Part shown: positions 49,715-58,500 of the stretch, one piece after another | Numbering within the stretch: the stretch's first letter is position 1 | How the letters are laid out: each line of letters opens with the position of its first letter | Origin: Ruminococcus sp. | GTDB taxonomy: Bacteria; Bacillota; Clostridia; Oscillospirales; Ruminococcaceae | DNA length: 64,000 bases | Reading direction: 5' to 3' | Assembly (NCBI RefSeq): GCF_019417665.1 | Contig: NZ_DXUU01000006.1 | Span: 22,491 to 86,490, forward strand | Notes under the pieces: generated by a model | What the model was told of the DNA's origin: nothing | Database searches by the model: none | Seen by the model: only the letters and a program-made list of their open reading frames with translations | Made by a program: the position numbers and the translations under genes

Positions 49715-51514
49715 TTATTTGTAAATCGGGCCGTATTCTGCGCAGGCACGGTAGTCTGCAGCTTCCAGATCCTTTGTGCCATATGCACTCCAGGTGTGTG
49801 GACGATAGATCCGCTCTTCCGGTACATTGTGCATGGAAACCGGAATGCGCAGCATACTTGCCAGTGTGATCAGGTCAGCACCGATGTGACCATATGCCAG
49901 ACAGCCGTGGTTTGCACCCCAGTTTGCCATGACATGGTATACATCTGCAAATGCACCTTCTCCCGTTAAATTCGGTACAAACCAGGTGGTGGGCCAGGTC
50001 TTGTCAGTACGTGTATCCAGCGGCTTGTGAATCTCATCCGGCAGATCTACGGTGTAGCCCTCTGCGATTTGCAGCAAGGGTTGTGTACCATTGAGGATAT
50101 TCAGACGGATCATAGTCACCGGCATTTCTGCACGGGTGCGGAAATGGGACGAGAAGCCGCCGCCGCGGAAATATCCCAGGTTTGCCGGTTCCCAGTCAGT
50201 TGCCCCCAGCATTGCCTGGATATCCTCATTGCTGACATCCCACCAGGGCTTCATCACGCCGTTTCCGGCTGCATCCTTGGATGCACCCGTGCCGTCCAGT
50301 GCAGCTGCACCGCTGTTGATCAGGTGGATAAAGCCATTTGCAGCCTTGCCTGTGGGAGTAATGCCTGTGACACGCTTTACAGCGTCTGGACTCCAGTAGG
50401 TACGCACATCCGCAAAGATAGTTGCCGTACCGGTCAGCAGCTTGCCAAAGAGCATTGCTGTACCATTGAGACCGTCGTTTTCGGTTGCCAGGATGGTCGG
50501 CTCTTTCTTGCCGTTCCAGTCAAAGCTGGAGTTGAGAATGGCTTCGGTGAAGTCACCGTTGGGAAGCCAGTCTGTCCACATGCGCTGCCCTTGGAAGCCG
50601 CCGAGAATGGCATTTCGTCCGCGGCTCTCTTCCTTCCAGCCCATTTCTGCCAGTTTTGGATTGCCGAAGAAGATGTCTTGAACAATGAGGGTAAACTTGA
50701 CGATGAACTCCCATTCCTTTGCCTTTTCTTCCGGCGTGCGGGGCGTTTTGATGCCAAAGGGATCAATTTCCTTGTCCTCCGGTACTTCAGTGTTAACGTC
50801 ATATCCCTCCGGGCAGTTCTCCTTGACCCATGCCAATGCTTTTTCGTACTCATCATGGTCATAGATTTCCAGGTGAATACGGCGAAGAATTTCCGTTAGA
50901 TCCACCCACTCTGCACGGATGCCCAGATAATTCTGGAAGAAGTCAGAGTTGCAGTAGGATCCGGCGATACCCATAGAAACGCCGCCCAGTCCTACGTATG
51001 CCTTGTTGCGCATAACGCCGACAGCAATGGCACATTTTGCAAAGCGTAGAATTTTTTCCTGAACATCTGCCGGCACACTGGTGTCGTCTTTGTCCTGGAC
51101 ATCATGACCGTAGATGGAGAATGCTGGCAGTCCACGCTGGGCATGTGCTGCCATGCAGGCTGCCAGATATACTGCACCCGGACGTTCTGTACCGTTAAAG
51201 CCCCAGACTGCCTTGATGGTCAGGGGATTGAGATCCATGGTTTCGCTGCCATAGCACCAGCAGGGAGTTACCGATAGTGTTGCACAGACATTCTGTGTCT
51301 GGAAAAAGGTCTCACATTCATATGCTTCTGCGCCGCCGCCGATGGTGGTGGGAGAAATGACACATTCTATCGGCGTGCCATCTGGATAGCGGAGGTTAGA
51401 TTCAATGAGATTTTTGGCGGCGTTCGCCATGTTCATGGTCTGGACTTCCAGATCCTCACGGACGCCAAATTGTCTCCCGTCAATGACGGGGCGAATTCCG
51501 ATTCTTGGATACAT
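49715..51514 (-). CDS. fucI: L-fucose isomerase
   Basis: The 599-residue product shows the FucI pattern from end to end: RIGIRPVIDGRQFGVRE, PTTIGGGAEAYECE, WGFNGTERPGAVYL, ATENDGLNGTAML (metal Asp) and the C-terminal WGANHGCLAYGHIG with the metal His. The length matches the 590-residue family. It converts L-fucose to L-fuculose in the cytoplasm with manganese. It is the last gene of the fucA-fucU-kinase-fucI operon. Confidence 0.96.
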   Translation of the reverse strand: MYPRIGIRPVIDGRQFGVREDLEVQTMNMANAAKNLIESNLRYPDGTPIECVISPTTIGGGAEAYECETFFQTQNVCATLSVTPCWCYGSETMDLNPLTIKAVWGFNGTERPGAVYLAACMAAHAQRGLPAFSIYGHDVQDKDDTSVPADVQEKILRFAKCAIAVGVMRNKAYVGLGGVSMGIAGSYCNSDFFQNYLGIRAEWVDLTEILRRIHLEIYDHDEYEKALAWVKENCPEGYDVNTEVPEDKEIDPFGIKTPRTPEEKAKEWEFIVKFTLIVQDIFFGNPKLAEMGWKEESRGRNAILGGFQGQRMWTDWLPNGDFTEAILNSSFDWNGKKEPTILATENDGLNGTAMLFGKLLTGTATIFADVRTYWSPDAVKRVTGITPTGKAANGFIHLINSGAAALDGTGASKDAAGNGVMKPWWDVSNEDIQAMLGATDWEPANLGYFRGGGFSSHFRTRAEMPVTMIRLNILNGTQPLLQIAEGYTVDLPDEIHKPLDTRTDKTWPTTWFVPNLTGEGAFADVYHVMANWGANHGCLAYGHIGADLITLASMLRIPVSMHNVPEERIYRPHTWSAYGTKDLEAADYRACAEYGPIYK

Positions 51515-51528
51515 GATGATCCCTCACT

Positions 51529-52983
51529 TTAATTTATCATTGTCAAAAATTTTGAATAAAGTTGATCCGGGAACTGTCCCGGTTCGTAGGTTTGTATTTG
51601 TTCGGATGATGCAATACAGTTCCGGGCATCCTCCGGGGCGGCAATGGCGCCCATGGCAAGCAGCTGAATGGCAGCATTGCCATAAACTGTGGCTTCAATG
51701 GGACCTGCGACCACCGGACGCTGGCAGAAATCTGCGGTGAGCTGGCAGAGCAGCCGGTCTTTTGTACCGCCGCCCACCAGGTGGATCACTGGGTATGTCT
51801 CTCCGGTGCAGGTTTCCAGTTCGTCTAGTGCCTTGCGGTATTTCATGGCAAGACTTTCGTAGATGCAGCGGAACACATCTCCCGGTGTTTCCGGGACAGG
51901 CTGGCCGGTTTTCCGGCAATAATCCTGTACCCGTCCGGGTATATCCCCCGGCGGTGTGAATACCGGATCGTCCGGATCGACAAAACAAACTGATCCTTGA
52001 GATTCCACAGCCATTTTTTCGATGTCTGCGAAGCTGTAGTTCTGCCCTTGCCGTGCATATTCCCGACGTGCCTCCTGGATCATCCACAAGCCGATGATAT
52101 TTTTCAAAAATGTTATCTTTTTGCCGTAGCCCACTTCATTAGACAGTCCCAATGCTGCTGCCTGTTCTGTCAGAATTGGAGTATCGCATTCCGTGCCAAA
52201 GAGCGACCATGTGCCGCAACTCAGGAAAATATGCTTGTCCGTCTTCGCCGGTGCAGCAAAAGCAGCGCATTGGGTGTCGTGACCGCAGACGGCTGTCACC
52301 GGAATGGGCGGCAGTCCCAGACGGTTCTGGATTTCTTCTGAAAGAACACCCTTGCTGCTGCCGCTTTCAGCAATTTCCGGCAGAAGCTTCACAGGGATCT
52401 GCAGCTGTTCCAGCAATGCAGTATCCCATGTGCCTGACTGTGCAGATAGCATTTGGGTGGTACTGGCGATGGAACGCTCTGCGGAGATCGTTCCCGTCAG
52501 TAGGTATGCAAACAGATCCGGCATGGGCAGCAGTTTTTCACAGCCATCAAATCCCTCGGTATCTCGCTGACTCATGAGTTGGAAAAGGGTATTGATGTCC
52601 ATGATCTGAGTGCCTGTGCGGCGATAGAGTTCTTCCGGCGGCAGTTCCTGTGCTAGTTTTGCAGCATAGCCGCAGCTTCGGCTGTCACGGTAGTGCCGAG
52701 GATTGTCCATGGGTTTACCATTCTTGTCTAGCATACCATAATCCACGCCCCAGGTGTCGATGCCGATGCTTTCATACGGAGCAATCTGATATGCTTTCTG
52801 GAGTCCTGCTTCCAGTTCATGCATAAGCTGCGGTACATTCCAGTACAGCTTCCCGTCTTTGGAGATCGGTTCGTTGACAAAGCGGTGGACTTCCTGAAGC
52901 TGTATGGTTTTGCCGTCATAGGCTGCCAGCATAGCACGACCAGAGGAGGCACCGAGGTCTAGTGCCAGTACATAATGTTTCAT
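51529..52983 (-). CDS. FGGY-family sugar kinase, RhaB-like, probable L-fuculokinase
   Basis: The 484-residue product has VLALDLGASSGRAML (phosphate-1), IGIDTWGVDYG, the RhaB-type NTLFQLMSQ, SCGTWSLFGTE and LVGGGTKDRLLCQL. It aligns better with rhamnulokinase than with E. coli FucK. Its place between fucU and fucI, with fuculose-phosphate aldolase in the same operon, indicates that it phosphorylates L-fuculose, perhaps also L-rhamnulose. Its ATG overlaps the fucU stop (ATGA). Confidence 0.88.
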   Translation of the reverse strand: MKHYVLALDLGASSGRAMLAAYDGKTIQLQEVHRFVNEPISKDGKLYWNVPQLMHELEAGLQKAYQIAPYESIGIDTWGVDYGMLDKNGKPMDNPRHYRDSRSCGYAAKLAQELPPEELYRRTGTQIMDINTLFQLMSQRDTEGFDGCEKLLPMPDLFAYLLTGTISAERSIASTTQMLSAQSGTWDTALLEQLQIPVKLLPEIAESGSSKGVLSEEIQNRLGLPPIPVTAVCGHDTQCAAFAAPAKTDKHIFLSCGTWSLFGTECDTPILTEQAAALGLSNEVGYGKKITFLKNIIGLWMIQEARREYARQGQNYSFADIEKMAVESQGSVCFVDPDDPVFTPPGDIPGRVQDYCRKTGQPVPETPGDVFRCIYESLAMKYRKALDELETCTGETYPVIHLVGGGTKDRLLCQLTADFCQRPVVAGPIEATVYGNAAIQLLAMGAIAAPEDARNCIASSEQIQTYEPGQFPDQLYSKFLTMIN

Positions 52984-53423
52984 CGGGCTTCCTCCGGTAT
53001 CACGACGCCTTTTTTCAGAAGAATATTGGCATAAATTGCAGTTTCTCCTGTGGCAATGACCGCATAGGCATTCCGGGCACGCTCATAGAATGCAAATCGT
53101 TCAATGTATTCGATTTCGCAGCGTTCCGGTTCTTCAGCGGAAATGATGTCCTTGTAGGTGTCCCAGATGGTGGGAACCACTGGGTCACCAGGAACGACTT
53201 CCATAAGTCCCACAGGCTTTTCAGTGTAAGCATCCAGAGGAAAAAACTGCATGACAGCGCGCAGAATTTCCGGTACACCGTGACCGTCCAGACGTACCAG
53301 CCGTTTCGCAATGGCTGCGCCGGGGAAGTTGCCGTCGGCAATGACGATCTCGTCACCGTGCCCCATTTCCATGAGGATCTTCAGTAGTTCCGGAGTAAGA
53401 ATGGCAGGAATGTGTTTCAGCAT
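52980..53423 (-). CDS. fucU: L-fucose mutarotase, RbsD/FucU family
   Basis: The 147-residue product has EMGHGDEIVIADGNFP with the conserved His and Asp, LVRLDGHGVPEILRAVMQFF, and ERFAFYERARNAYAVIATGE (Tyr and Arg of the FucU active site). It interconverts alpha and beta L-fucose. AGGAGG precedes the ATG. Its stop overlaps the kinase start, indicating translational coupling. Confidence 0.94.
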   Translation of the reverse strand: MLKHIPAILTPELLKILMEMGHGDEIVIADGNFPGAAIAKRLVRLDGHGVPEILRAVMQFFPLDAYTEKPVGLMEVVPGDPVVPTIWDTYKDIISAEEPERCEIEYIERFAFYERARNAYAVIATGETAIYANILLKKGVVIPEEAR

Positions 53424-53437
53424 GAAAGATCCTCCTG

Positions 53438-54127
53438 TCAGTTTTGTCCGTTGGGATATTTTTTATAGCCCGGATGCTTGCCAGTGACGCCGTATTGTGC
53501 ACGCATACTGCACAGGCGGTCAATATTTTCCCTGGAAATCTCCTGCGCACCGCCCAGCAGGTGTGCGTTCAAAGAGATTTTTGCAAACAGTTCCAGCGTT
53601 TCCATACGGTAGTAAGCCGTGATCAGATCTGCGCCCACAGTCAGTGCACCGTGATTCTGGAGCAGCATGACATCGTGTTCCTGCAAATACGGTTTGATTG
53701 CCTCGGGTACTTCGTCTGTGGAAGGTGTGCCGTAGGGCGTCACCGGCACAGAACCGATGGCGATGACAGATTCGATCATGGTGTATTCATCCAGCGCCTT
53801 GTTTGCCACGGCATATCCAGTGGCAGTCGGCGGATGAGCGTGGAGCACTGCGCCCACATCGGGACGCTCCCGATAGCAGCACAAGTGCATTTTGATTTCC
53901 GAAGAGGGCCGCAGCCCCGGCGCACCCTCCAGAACCTCGCCCTTGTCGTTGATCCTGACCAGTTTGTCCGGGGTGATGAAGCTTTTGCTCATGCCGGTGG
54001 GGGTGGCAAAAAAGGTGCCATCCTTCAGCTTGACGGAAACGTTGCCGTCATTTGCAGCGACCCAGCCAAGCTGCCACATTTTATGGCAGATATCACAGAG
54101 CTGTTCTTTGATTTCCTGTTCGTTCAT
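53438..54127 (-). CDS. fucA: L-fuculose-1-phosphate aldolase (class II)
   Basis: The 229-residue product has AANDGNVSVKL, TPTGMSKSF, RPSSEIKMH with the catalytic Glu, VLHAHPPTATGYA with two zinc-binding His, and MLLQNHGALTVG with the third. It cleaves fuculose-1-phosphate into dihydroxyacetone phosphate and lactaldehyde. AGGAGG precedes the ATG. It is the first gene of the operon. No fucose permease, propanediol pathway gene or regulator was seen next to it. Confidence 0.94.
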   Translation of the reverse strand: MNEQEIKEQLCDICHKMWQLGWVAANDGNVSVKLKDGTFFATPTGMSKSFITPDKLVRINDKGEVLEGAPGLRPSSEIKMHLCCYRERPDVGAVLHAHPPTATGYAVANKALDEYTMIESVIAIGSVPVTPYGTPSTDEVPEAIKPYLQEHDVMLLQNHGALTVGADLITAYYRMETLELFAKISLNAHLLGGAQEISRENIDRLCSMRAQYGVTGKHPGYKKYPNGQN

Positions 54128-54203
54128 AAGAACCTCCTGGCGTAAGAACCGATGAGCCGATTCTTAAATTTGGGGCATTGCCGCAACATTTTGGCATGCC
54201 ATA

Positions 54204-54232
54204 TTTATTATACAATTTTTTTATGGAATTGT
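54204..54232 (-). promoter_or_regulatory. Promoter for fuc operon
   Basis: TGGACA, 17 bp spacer and TATAAT on the minus strand, about 80 bases before fucA. Confidence 0.6.
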
Positions 54233-54298
54233 CCAGCTTTTTCAGCAGAAATTTACATTTTATCTAATGCAATGCAGATAATAAGACTTTCATTGCAT

Positions 54299-54336
54299 GA
54301 AACTTTTGAAAAAAAGCGGTTTTGAGAAACTTTTGA
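54299..54336. repeat. Direct repeat GAAACTTTTGA
   Basis: Two identical 11-base units (54299-54309, 54326-54336) lie between the divergent promoters, about 90 bp upstream of fucA's promoter and 130 bp from rpe's. Their position suits a regulatory site. Confidence 0.5.
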
Positions 54337-54461
54337 TGTACATTTATGGGTAGAAGGACAGCTTTCAGAAATTGTCAGAATACGGAAATTGGAAAAATAC
54401 CGAAACCCCTGGAAATCGGGCGGAAGGAGGAAAAAAATCCTTTGTTCTGGAAAAAACGCTA

Positions 54462-54490
54462 TTGACGAAACACGGGATTTATTATATAAT
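54462..54490 (+). promoter_or_regulatory. Promoter for rpe operon
   Basis: TTGACG (54462-54467) and TATAAT (54485-54490) with a 17 bp spacer. Confidence 0.75.
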
Positions 54491-54576
54491 GTTCATAGGA
54501 AACGATTTTGCTGAAAAACGGGACAACGTTTTGGAATGTATAAATCGACTTTTTGACGAGAGGAGCGATACGGCAT

Positions 54577-55260
54577 TTGAAACATGTGCAGATCTCTGCG
54601 TCGATTCTGAGCGCAGATGTGGCAAATTTGGCGGCGGTGACTGCCGGTCTGGAGCGCTCTGGACTGGATATGCTGCATTTTGATGTCATGGACGGACAGT
54701 TCGTGCCGAATATTACTTTTGGAATGCCGGTTCTGGCAGCAATTGACCAGTGCACCAATCTTTTTATGGATGTGCATCTGATGATCAAAGACCCACTGCG
54801 TTATGCGGAACAGTTTGTAAAAGCCGGTGCAGATCTGGTAACATTTCATCTGGAGAGCGACAGCGACCCGGTACAGACCATTGAAGCCATTCATAAAGCT
54901 GGTGCAAAGGCAGGCATTGTCTTGAAGCCTGGTACTTCCTGGGAGACAGCGATCCCATACCTGGAAATGGTAGAAGTCGTCCTGGTCATGACCGTAGAGC
55001 CTGGATTTGGCGGACAGTCGTTTCTCTGGGATATGGTGAAAAAGATTGAAGCACTGCGGAATTATGCCCTTGTGCACCAGCTGGACTATCAGATTGAGGT
55101 GGACGGTGGCATCAATGCCGAGACTGCACCTCGTGTATTGCGTGCCGGTGCGGAAATTCTGGTGATCGGCAGTTACTTGTTCCGTCAGGCGGATCCACGT
55201 GCAGCCATGGATGAGATCCGAGCCGAGGCGATAAAACTGCATGATGAAACATATGCTTAA
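54577..55260 (+). CDS. rpe: Ribulose-phosphate 3-epimerase
   Basis: The 227-residue product is a TIM barrel with the start QISASILSADVANL, LHFDVMDGQFVPNITFG (metal His, Asp), MDVHLMI, MTVEPGFGGQ and EVDGGINAETAP. It interconverts ribulose-5-phosphate and xylulose-5-phosphate, joining xylB product to the pentose pathway. The start is TTG at 54577, with AGAGGAG 11 bases upstream; no ATG is available near the conserved N-terminus. It heads the cluster that runs toward hprK. Confidence 0.94.
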   Translation: MKHVQISASILSADVANLAAVTAGLERSGLDMLHFDVMDGQFVPNITFGMPVLAAIDQCTNLFMDVHLMIKDPLRYAEQFVKAGADLVTFHLESDSDPVQTIEAIHKAGAKAGIVLKPGTSWETAIPYLEMVEVVLVMTVEPGFGGQSFLWDMVKKIEALRNYALVHQLDYQIEVDGGINAETAPRVLRAGAEILVIGSYLFRQADPRAAMDEIRAEAIKLHDETYA

Positions 55261-55333
55261 AGCATGAAAGGTGCTGATACCATTTGATTCCAAATTGCAT
55301 TTGACCTGAACAAAGGTCGGAGGGGGAACAAAT

Positions 55334-56488
55334 ATGCAGTCCAGAAAACAGCCCAAAGTGCACAAATATTCCAGAAAACGCCGTCGATCTGTGACAAGCC
55401 CTGGCAGAACGCTGCTTTCTATCGGATTTACATTTCTTATTGCCGGTGCAGTGGGTGTAGTGGGATACAGCATCGCTAAGCCCATTTTGCAGTATTCTAG
55501 TGGTGACACGTCCGAGACGAGTACAGCGGAGACGACTTTTTCTACTGTCGATACAGCAGCTTCTGTGACGGGATTTGCCGCTGCCGGGACAACGATTACA
55601 ACAACTGTGACTACAGAAACAGCGGCACAGTCTGTTTCGGGCGGTAAAGGCATCCGTCTATCGGCATCTGCGCTGGAAAGTAAGACAGCATTGACACAGG
55701 CGCTGGAGCAGGCGAGGGAAGAAATGCCGGAGGGAAAGATCCTGGTCATTCCCTTGAAGATCCAGGGCGGTGCTGTTTTGTATGAGACACAGTCTGAACT
55801 GGCAAAACAATGCGGTGCGGTGCAGGGCACGCTGACATTGTCGGAAATTGTCGATGCGGCAGAGGAACAGGGCTGGACGCCAGTGGCAGAGTGTAGTTTG
55901 CTGTATGACAATTTATTGCCGGACGCAGACGCACAGGCAGGCTATCTGGTGACGGACGGAAGCCGCTGGCTGGATAACAAAAAGGAAAACGGCGGCAAGG
56001 CGTGGGCAAGTCCTTTCAGCGATGTGACTGTGAATTATCTGAAAGAACTGACACGAGAAATTGCCGGAGCAGGATTTGCACAGATTTGGTGTGCAGATGT
56101 GATTTTTCCCCAATTCCGACAGTCAGATCTGGATTATATCGGGGAATCAGTGCAAAGTGCTGAGCGGAAGGATGTTTTGGTGCAGTTGGTGAATCAACTG
56201 GCGGATACAGCTGGTACGGTTTCAGTGCTGGTGGAAGTAGACGCTGCCGGTGCTGCGGCTGGAACGGAAGAAGTGTTTGATCCGGATGCTCTGGGGGTTT
56301 CCGGAGTCGTGCTGGATCTGGGGACAAATGTACAGCAGGGAGCGGATGTTCTGCAAAAGATATCCCAGGCCGCCCCGGAGATGCCTCTGTGGATCACCGC
56401 AGATGCGGCGGAGGTTTCCGGGGAAATGGAACAGCTTGTTTTGGAATTTTCCCTTTCCGGGTATGTGCTTTATGCAGAAAATAACTGA
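55334..56488 (+). CDS. Membrane-anchored putative glycoside hydrolase-like protein (DUF4015-like)
   Basis: The 384-residue product has a very basic N-terminus (KYSRKRRR), one membrane segment (about 27-52), a Thr/Ser/Ala-rich linker to about residue 105, then a 270-residue domain. In it, SRWLDNKKENGGKAWASPFS, LKELTREIAGAGFAQIWCAD and VIFPQF resemble the DUF4015 putative glycoside hydrolase fold, in which the E-(I/V)-x-x-D-Y-V-R-F-P strand carries an acidic residue; here it reads QIWCADVIFPQF, with Asp kept but the neighbours altered. It should face outside. Activity is uncertain. GGAGGGGG precedes the ATG. Confidence 0.6.
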   Translation: MQSRKQPKVHKYSRKRRRSVTSPGRTLLSIGFTFLIAGAVGVVGYSIAKPILQYSSGDTSETSTAETTFSTVDTAASVTGFAAAGTTITTTVTTETAAQSVSGGKGIRLSASALESKTALTQALEQAREEMPEGKILVIPLKIQGGAVLYETQSELAKQCGAVQGTLTLSEIVDAAEEQGWTPVAECSLLYDNLLPDADAQAGYLVTDGSRWLDNKKENGGKAWASPFSDVTVNYLKELTREIAGAGFAQIWCADVIFPQFRQSDLDYIGESVQSAERKDVLVQLVNQLADTAGTVSVLVEVDAAGAAAGTEEVFDPDALGVSGVVLDLGTNVQQGADVLQKISQAAPEMPLWITADAAEVSGEMEQLVLEFSLSGYVLYAENN

Positions 56489-56509
56489 AATAAAAAAGGA
56501 GTGATCGGT

Positions 56510-57469
56510 ATGACCGGTAAATTTACGGTATCATTAGCCGAGATTATTAATGAATTTCATTTGGAGACCATTTACATGCCGAAAGACCCGGCAGAGATCC
56601 TGATCGATGAGAATGATGTCACCCGTCCAGGATTGCAGCTCATGGGGTTTTATGAATATTTCAACCCGGAACGGATGCAGATTATCGGTAAAATGGAGTT
56701 TGCATATCTTTCTACCATTGACGAAGAAACCAGAACACAGCGATTGGACGCTTTGATGTCCCGGCATATTCCGGCGCTGATCATTGCCCGGGAATTGCCG
56801 TATTTCTCAGAAATGCTGGATCTGGCGGAAAAATACAGTGTGCCGCTGCTGCGGAGCAAGGAGAGCACTTCGAACTTTATTTCCGGTCTGATCGCATTCC
56901 TGAATCTGAATCTGGCGCCGAGAATTACACGGCACGGAGTATTGATCGAGATTTACGGTGAGGGCGTGTTTATTACCGGAGAAAGCGGCGTAGGTAAGAG
57001 CGAAACTGCTATTGAACTGGTAAAGCGTGGTCATCGCCTTGTAGCAGACGATGCAGTGGAGATCCGTAAGGTGTCCAATATCAGTCTGGTGGGCAGCTCG
57101 CCGGATAACATCCGCCACTTCCTGGAACTGCGTGGTATCGGTATTATCAATGCACGCCGTCTGTTTGGTATCGGTGCGGTTAAGAATACAGAAAAGATCG
57201 AATTGATTGTGGAAATGGAACAGTGGAATCCGGAGAAAATCTATGACCGTATGGGCGTGGATACGCAGTTTGCCACGATTCTGGGCGTAAAAGTACCTAT
57301 GCTCACCATTCCGGTAAAGCCCGGCAGAAACCTTGCCGTGATCCTGGAAGTTGCAGCCATGAACAATCGTCAAAAGAAGATGGGATATAATGCGGCTACA
57401 GAACTGCTGGATCAGCTGGGATTGGATATGGAGTCCAAGGAAGTTGTTAAGGATTATGACGCATTTTAA
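56510..57469 (+). CDS. hprK: HPr kinase/phosphorylase
   Basis: The 319-residue product has the Walker A loop GESGVGKSET, the conserved GHRLVADDAVEI, the LRGIGIINARRLFG segment and IPVKPGRNLAVILEVAA, all typical of HprK. It phosphorylates HPr at Ser46 and removes the phosphate, driving carbon catabolite control in Firmicutes. ATG at 56510 has AAAGGAG eight bases upstream; a GTG at 56501 is an alternative. murB follows after 75 bp. Confidence 0.96.
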   Translation: MTGKFTVSLAEIINEFHLETIYMPKDPAEILIDENDVTRPGLQLMGFYEYFNPERMQIIGKMEFAYLSTIDEETRTQRLDALMSRHIPALIIARELPYFSEMLDLAEKYSVPLLRSKESTSNFISGLIAFLNLNLAPRITRHGVLIEIYGEGVFITGESGVGKSETAIELVKRGHRLVADDAVEIRKVSNISLVGSSPDNIRHFLELRGIGIINARRLFGIGAVKNTEKIELIVEMEQWNPEKIYDRMGVDTQFATILGVKVPMLTIPVKPGRNLAVILEVAAMNNRQKKMGYNAATELLDQLGLDMESKEVVKDYDAF

Positions 57470-57544
57470 TTTCACACGATAAACCCAAGGACTCTGTGCC
57501 AGCGGACATGCGGCGGAGAGCCTATAGGAGTTGGAGACAATATC

Positions 57545-58465
57545 ATGAATAATTGGCATGAACTCACTGCGCTTTGCGAAACTTGCGGCTGCAGTGTTCA
57601 ATATGCAGAGCCGCTTCGGGATCATACAACATTCCGGATCGGCGGTGCCTGCGGTGCGTTTGTGAACGTGAATAGTACAGAAACGCTGCGCCGGGTGCTC
57701 GGTCTCTGCCGTGACCGGAACTATTCTTATACCGTCATGGGAAACGGCAGCAACATTCTGGCTGCGGACAGCGGCTATGCAGGTGTGGTACTGCATCTGG
57801 GAAAGGATTTCGCAGAGATCACCCTGGACGGTACACGGCTGCACTGTCAGGCGGGTGCAACTCTGGCGAAGATCGGAAAGTTTGCCCTGGAGGAATCCCT
57901 CACTGGTATGGAGTGCTTGGCAGGGATTCCGGGGACAGTAGGCGGTGCGTTGTATATGAACGCCGGTGCCTACGGCGGCGAAATGGCGGATGTGGTTGTT
58001 TCGGCGGAATATATGCAGTCGGACGGAACGATTGTTGTCATGTCACGGGAAGAAATGGAATTGGGCTACCGGAAGAGTGTTTTCCGGGGCAATGAGGGCA
58101 TTATCGTGGGTGTGACAATGGAATTGCGCCCGGGAAAATACGGTGATATCAAGGAAGAAATGGATTCCCTCATGGGACGCCGCCGTGCAAAGCAGCCCTT
58201 GGAACTGCCCAGTGCTGGCAGTACTTTTCAGCGTCCGGTGGGGAATTATGCCTCCTTTCTGATCGACCAGTGCGGTCTGAAAGGTGCCAGTGTGGGTGAC
58301 GCACAGGTCAGCGTCAAACACGCTGGATTTGTGGTCAATACCGGAAAAGCAACCTGTCGGGATGTGCTGGAGCTGTGCGATTTTGTGAAGCAGACTGTGT
58401 TGGAGAAAACTGGTTATCAGTTGGAATTGGAACCAGTGCTGCTGGGCGACACGGTGAAAGGGTGA
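57545..58465 (+). CDS. murB: UDP-N-acetylmuramate dehydrogenase, type II-like
   Basis: The 306-residue product has the FAD-binding segment DHTTFRIGGACGAFVNV, GNGSNILAADSGYAGVV, GMECLAGIPGTVGGALYMNAGAYGGE and the C-terminal SAGSTFQRPVGNYA and KHAGFVVN with the catalytic Ser and Glu region. It reduces the enolpyruvyl group to form UDP-MurNAc in peptidoglycan synthesis. AGGAG precedes the ATG. Its position between hprK and rapZ is common in Clostridia. Confidence 0.95.
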   Translation: MNNWHELTALCETCGCSVQYAEPLRDHTTFRIGGACGAFVNVNSTETLRRVLGLCRDRNYSYTVMGNGSNILAADSGYAGVVLHLGKDFAEITLDGTRLHCQAGATLAKIGKFALEESLTGMECLAGIPGTVGGALYMNAGAYGGEMADVVVSAEYMQSDGTIVVMSREEMELGYRKSVFRGNEGIIVGVTMELRPGKYGDIKEEMDSLMGRRRAKQPLELPSAGSTFQRPVGNYASFLIDQCGLKGASVGDAQVSVKHAGFVVNTGKATCRDVLELCDFVKQTVLEKTGYQLELEPVLLGDTVKG

Positions 58466-58500
58466 AAATTACTTCTGAAACAGAAAGGGATGTGGAAAAG

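Larger units (their letters stand above)
54128..54576. other. Divergent control region between fuc operon and rpe
   Basis: No gene is supported here. On the minus strand TGGACA-N17-TATAAT (54232-54204) fits a fuc operon promoter, with a palindrome TGGCATGCCA (54192-54201) just downstream. Two copies of GAAACTTTTGA lie at 54299-54309 and 54326-54336, 27 bp apart, and could be a regulator's tandem site. The rpe promoter is at 54462. Confidence 0.5.

Noticed and set aside
54372..54683. Small + frame upstream of rpe
   Set aside because: It runs into rpe in another frame, spans the rpe promoter and shows no family-like sequence.
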